A stretch of DNA of 8,147 nt from CAYXZP01 sp964469485 (GTDB lineage Bacteria > Desulfobacterota > Binatia > UBA1149 > CAYXZP01): NCBI GenBank assembly GCA_964469485.1, contig CAYXZP010000087.1, forward strand, positions 1-8,147, given 5' to 3'. Both the position numbers and the translations under genes were made by a program. A model generated the notes under the pieces. That model did no database searches. It had not been told where the DNA came from and saw only the letters and a list, made by a program, of their open reading frames with translations. Positions 6,857 to 8,147 of the stretch are shown one piece after another. Within the stretch, counting starts at the first letter, position 1, and every line of letters starts with the position of its first letter.

Positions 6857-6884
6857 TCTATATCGACGCCTGGCCGCATTGAAA
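6857..6884 (-). promoter_or_regulatory. Candidate leftward promoter for the SDR-P450 pair
   Basis: On the minus strand, TATAGA (6862-6857) could be a -10 box, with a weak TTTCAA (6884-6879) 16 bases further upstream. RNA start would then fall at or next to the GTG of the SDR (6848), giving a leaderless transcript. This agrees with the absence of a ribosome binding site. The -35 match is poor, so this is tentative. Confidence 0.3.
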
Positions 6885-6907
6885 CCTCGTTCCGCCGTTT
6901 GTATTCT
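6879..6907 (+). promoter_or_regulatory. Sigma70-type promoter for the succinate dehydrogenase operon
   Basis: TTGAAA (6879-6884) and TATTCT (6902-6907) are separated by exactly 17 bases. They match 5/6 and 4/6 positions of the vegetative sigma consensus. Transcription would start near 6914, leaving a leader of about 46 bases before the sdh anchor gene. The -35 box overlaps the weak -35 of the leftward promoter on the other strand, so the two may compete. Confidence 0.55.
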
Positions 6908-6912
6908 CGCCC

Positions 6913-6923
6913 CTTCGCCGAAG
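6913..6923. promoter_or_regulatory. Short palindrome at the predicted sdh transcription start
   Basis: CTTCG-C-CGAAG is a perfect 5-base inverted repeat around one central base, lying at the predicted transcription start, 5 bases after the -10 box. It could be an operator half for a dimeric repressor. It could equally be chance in GC-rich DNA. Confidence 0.25.
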
Positions 6924-6925
6924 CT

Positions 6926-6941
6926 GCCGGGGCTGCCCGGC
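6926..6941 (+). other. Stable hairpin in the sdh 5' leader
   Basis: GCCGGG (6926-6931) and CCCGGC (6936-6941) form a perfect six-pair GC-only stem with a GCTG tetraloop. It ends 4 bases before the AGGGGA ribosome binding site. It could protect the mRNA end, slow translation, or be part of a binding site. There is no T-run, so it is not a classic attenuator. Confidence 0.35.
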
Positions 6942-6945
6942 TAAT

Positions 6946-6951
6946 AGGGGA
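6946..6951 (+). promoter_or_regulatory. Ribosome binding site of the sdh anchor gene
   Basis: AGGGGA lies 8 bases before ATG 6960. It is one of the few good Shine-Dalgarno-like sites in the window and fixes the start of the succinate dehydrogenase anchor gene. Confidence 0.6.
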
Positions 6952-6959
6952 TATTAGGG

Positions 6960-7763
6960 ATGAGCGATGCCGGTGTGGCCGCAATCGGGCGCGGTTTTGG
7001 GAGCACAGCCAGGCGGGATGTCTGGTGGTTGCAGCCACTGACCGTCTTCATAGGCTTGGGAACCTTCGTCGCCTACTCGACCTGGGCCGCGCTTCAGGGG
7101 GAGTTCTACACTTCGGGGCCCTACCTGTCGCCGATGTATTCTCCCGAGCTATGGGGCAGCTCCCCACACGCACTGTTCGGAGAGGTGCCGTCTTGGTGGC
7201 CGGGCTTTCTGCCTTACTCGCCCGCCATCCTCATTCTGTGGGCTCCGGCCGGTTTTCGCCTGACCTGCTATTACTACCGCGGCGCTTACTACAAGGCGTT
7301 CTGGAGCGACCCGCCGGCCTGCGCCGTGGCCGAGCCGCGCAGCGGTTACCGCGGCGAGAACTCCTTCCCGCTCATCATCCAGAACATCCACCGCTACCTG
7401 CTTCCTTTCGCGGTGATGCTTATCGCCTTCCTCAGTTACGACGCCTGCCTGTCCTACTGGTTCACCGACCCGGCCAGCGGCGAGAAGGCCTTCGGCATCG
7501 GGCTCGGTTCGATAATACTGACCGCCAACGTGGTGTTGCTGGCCGGTTACACCTTCGGCTGTCATTCGCTGCGCCACTTGGTGGGCGGTGGCATCGACCG
7601 GCTTGCGGGCCGTCCGCTGAGGCGCTCCTGTTACACCTGTGTGAGCGCCTTCAACCGGCGCCACATGCTGTGGGCCTGGATGAGCCTCGTCGTGGTCGCT
7701 TTCAGCGATGTCTATGTTCGTATGTGCGCGATGGGCATCTGGCAGGACCTCCGTATTCTCTGA
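6960..7763 (+). CDS. sdhC: Succinate dehydrogenase membrane anchor subunit (Sdh1 type)
   Basis: This is a 267-residue membrane protein with about five transmembrane segments (near 24-45, 82-104, 145-167, 178-200 and 236-260). It anchors the flavoprotein and iron-sulfur subunits and passes electrons to the quinone. Identification rests on the next gene, an SdhA matching the mycobacterial Sdh1 flavoprotein, and on the order anchor-SdhA as in M. tuberculosis Rv0249c-Rv0248c. Length (about 270) and the segment GYTFGCHSLRHLVGG (196-210) also fit that family as I remember it. Histidines at membrane edges (H144, H202, H206, H235) are candidates for haem ligands or quinone-site residues. It is a single large anchor rather than the small SdhC/SdhD pair of E. 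coli. ATG 6960 is supported by AGGGGA 8 bases upstream, and the promoter lies in the preceding gap. It stops 16 bases before sdhA. Confidence 0.85.
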   Translation: MSDAGVAAIGRGFGSTARRDVWWLQPLTVFIGLGTFVAYSTWAALQGEFYTSGPYLSPMYSPELWGSSPHALFGEVPSWWPGFLPYSPAILILWAPAGFRLTCYYYRGAYYKAFWSDPPACAVAEPRSGYRGENSFPLIIQNIHRYLLPFAVMLIAFLSYDACLSYWFTDPASGEKAFGIGLGSIILTANVVLLAGYTFGCHSLRHLVGGGIDRLAGRPLRRSCYTCVSAFNRRHMLWAWMSLVVVAFSDVYVRMCAMGIWQDLRIL

Positions 7764-7777
7764 GGGACCGGGGACCG
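7764..7777 (+). repeat. Tandem GGGACCG pair carrying the sdhA ribosome binding site
   Basis: GGGACCG occurs twice back to back in the 16-base spacer between the anchor gene and sdhA. The junction supplies GGGGA (7770-7774), 5 bases before ATG 7780, which serves as the ribosome binding site. The repeat may be a local duplication and is otherwise unremarkable. Confidence 0.45.
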
Positions 7778-7779
7778 GC

Positions 7780-8147
7780 ATGGCCGCTTACGAGACCCAC
7801 GAACACGACGTACTCGTCATTGGGGCCGGCGGTGCCGGCCTGCGCGCCGCGATCGCGGCGGCCTCCGAAGGCGTCAATGTCGGCCTGGTCTGCAAGTCGC
7901 TGCTGGGCAAGGCCCACACGGTGATGGCCGAGGGCGGTCTTGCGGCCTCGCTTGGCAACGTCGACGACCGCGATAGCTGGCAGGTCCACTTCGCCGACAC
8001 GATGCGCGGCGGACAGTACCTCAACAACTGGCGCATGGCCGAGCTGCACGCCAGGGAGGCGCCCGAACGCGCGCGCGAGCTGGAGGCTTGGGGCGCCCTC
8101 TTCGACCGCACCGCCGACGGTCGCATCCTCCCGCTCCACTTCGGCGG
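7780..8147 (+). CDS. sdhA: Succinate dehydrogenase flavoprotein subunit, Sdh1 type (3' partial)
   Basis: This is the first 122 residues of the catalytic flavoprotein that oxidises succinate to fumarate; it runs off the right edge of the window. It shows the FAD-binding GAGGAG loop (15-20) and KSLLGKAHTVMAEGG (39-53), in which His46 is the residue expected to bind FAD covalently. MRGGQYLNNWRMAELHAREA (75-94) and the GALFDR segment follow. These blocks are close, from memory, to M. tuberculosis Rv0248c (Sdh1) and differ from the E. coli form. Because no stop occurs before the edge, this frame is easily missed by length-based calling. The start ATG 7780 has GGGGA 5 bases upstream. The iron-sulfur subunit gene (Rv0247c-like) is expected just downstream. 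The protein sits on the cytoplasmic face of the membrane. Fumarate reductase is the alternative role, less likely in an apparently aerobic gene context. Confidence 0.95.
   Translation, partial: MAAYETHEHDVLVIGAGGAGLRAAIAAASEGVNVGLVCKSLLGKAHTVMAEGGLAASLGNVDDRDSWQVHFADTMRGGQYLNNWRMAELHAREAPERARELEAWGALFDRTADGRILPLHFG

Noticed and set aside
6764..7924. Plus-strand frame of 386 codons from the SDR start through sdhC into sdhA
   Set aside because: It covers three real genes and an intergenic control region in the wrong frame, and its translation is Arg-rich with no recognisable domain.
1..8147. Defence system, mobile element, CRISPR array, tRNA or riboswitch
   Set aside because: No repeat-spacer pattern, transposase, integrase, nuclease, toxin-antitoxin pair, cloverleaf or known riboswitch core was seen on either strand. 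All long stretches are accounted for by metabolic genes.

Overview
This is a GC-rich, gene-dense stretch of bacterial chromosome with eight protein genes and almost no spacer. The two genes at the window edges are partial: the first lacks its 5' end and the last lacks its 3' end. I see no rRNA, tRNA, CRISPR array, transposase, phage gene or plasmid gene, and no gene-free stretch longer than about 110 bases. The gene content resembles mycobacteria and related actinobacteria: an acyl-CoA dehydrogenase between two short-chain dehydrogenases, a luciferase-like F420-type oxidoreductase, a soluble P450, and a succinate dehydrogenase of the mycobacterial Sdh1 kind. Starts are mostly GTG or TTG. However, the rare isoleucine codon ATA is used often, which is unlike Mycobacterium or Streptomyces. 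The source is therefore more likely an uncultured or distant GC-rich lineage (a deep actinobacterium, or a myxococcal or Binatota-like bacterium) with a similar lipid-degrading repertoire. That placement is an inference.

Layout. (1) Positions 1-4883, plus strand: SDR (partial), acyl-CoA dehydrogenase, SDR, LLM oxidoreductase, MFS transporter. Gaps are 2-10 bases and the last pair overlaps, so this reads as one operon. Its enzymes suit stepwise oxidation of an acyl-CoA thioester derived from a hydrophobic, possibly cyclic compound. From memory, the two SDRs resemble Rv3548c and Rv3549c of the M. tuberculosis KstR2 (steroid C/D-ring) region. The substrate cannot be read from sequence. (2) Positions 4894-6848, minus strand: an SDR followed by a P450, joined by a 4-base GTGA stop/start overlap. 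This is a plausible hydroxylase plus alcohol dehydrogenase pair. It converges on the MFS gene, and a hairpin covers both stop codons. (3) Positions 6849-6959: a divergent control region with a good sigma70-type promoter facing right and two inverted repeats in the leader. (4) Positions 6960-8147, plus strand: succinate dehydrogenase membrane anchor, then flavoprotein SdhA (runs off the window). The iron-sulfur subunit is expected just beyond.

How they fit together: the left operon and the P450/SDR pair look like peripheral oxidation of a lipid-like substrate to CoA intermediates. The Sdh operon feeds electrons from succinate to the quinone pool and is ordinary core metabolism that happens to be adjacent. 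I found no convincing new class of system. The points most worth a second look are the catalytic-residue pattern of the acyl-CoA dehydrogenase, the assembled gene set of the left operon, the P450-SDR coupling, the sdh leader with its two inverted repeats, and the ATA codon usage.
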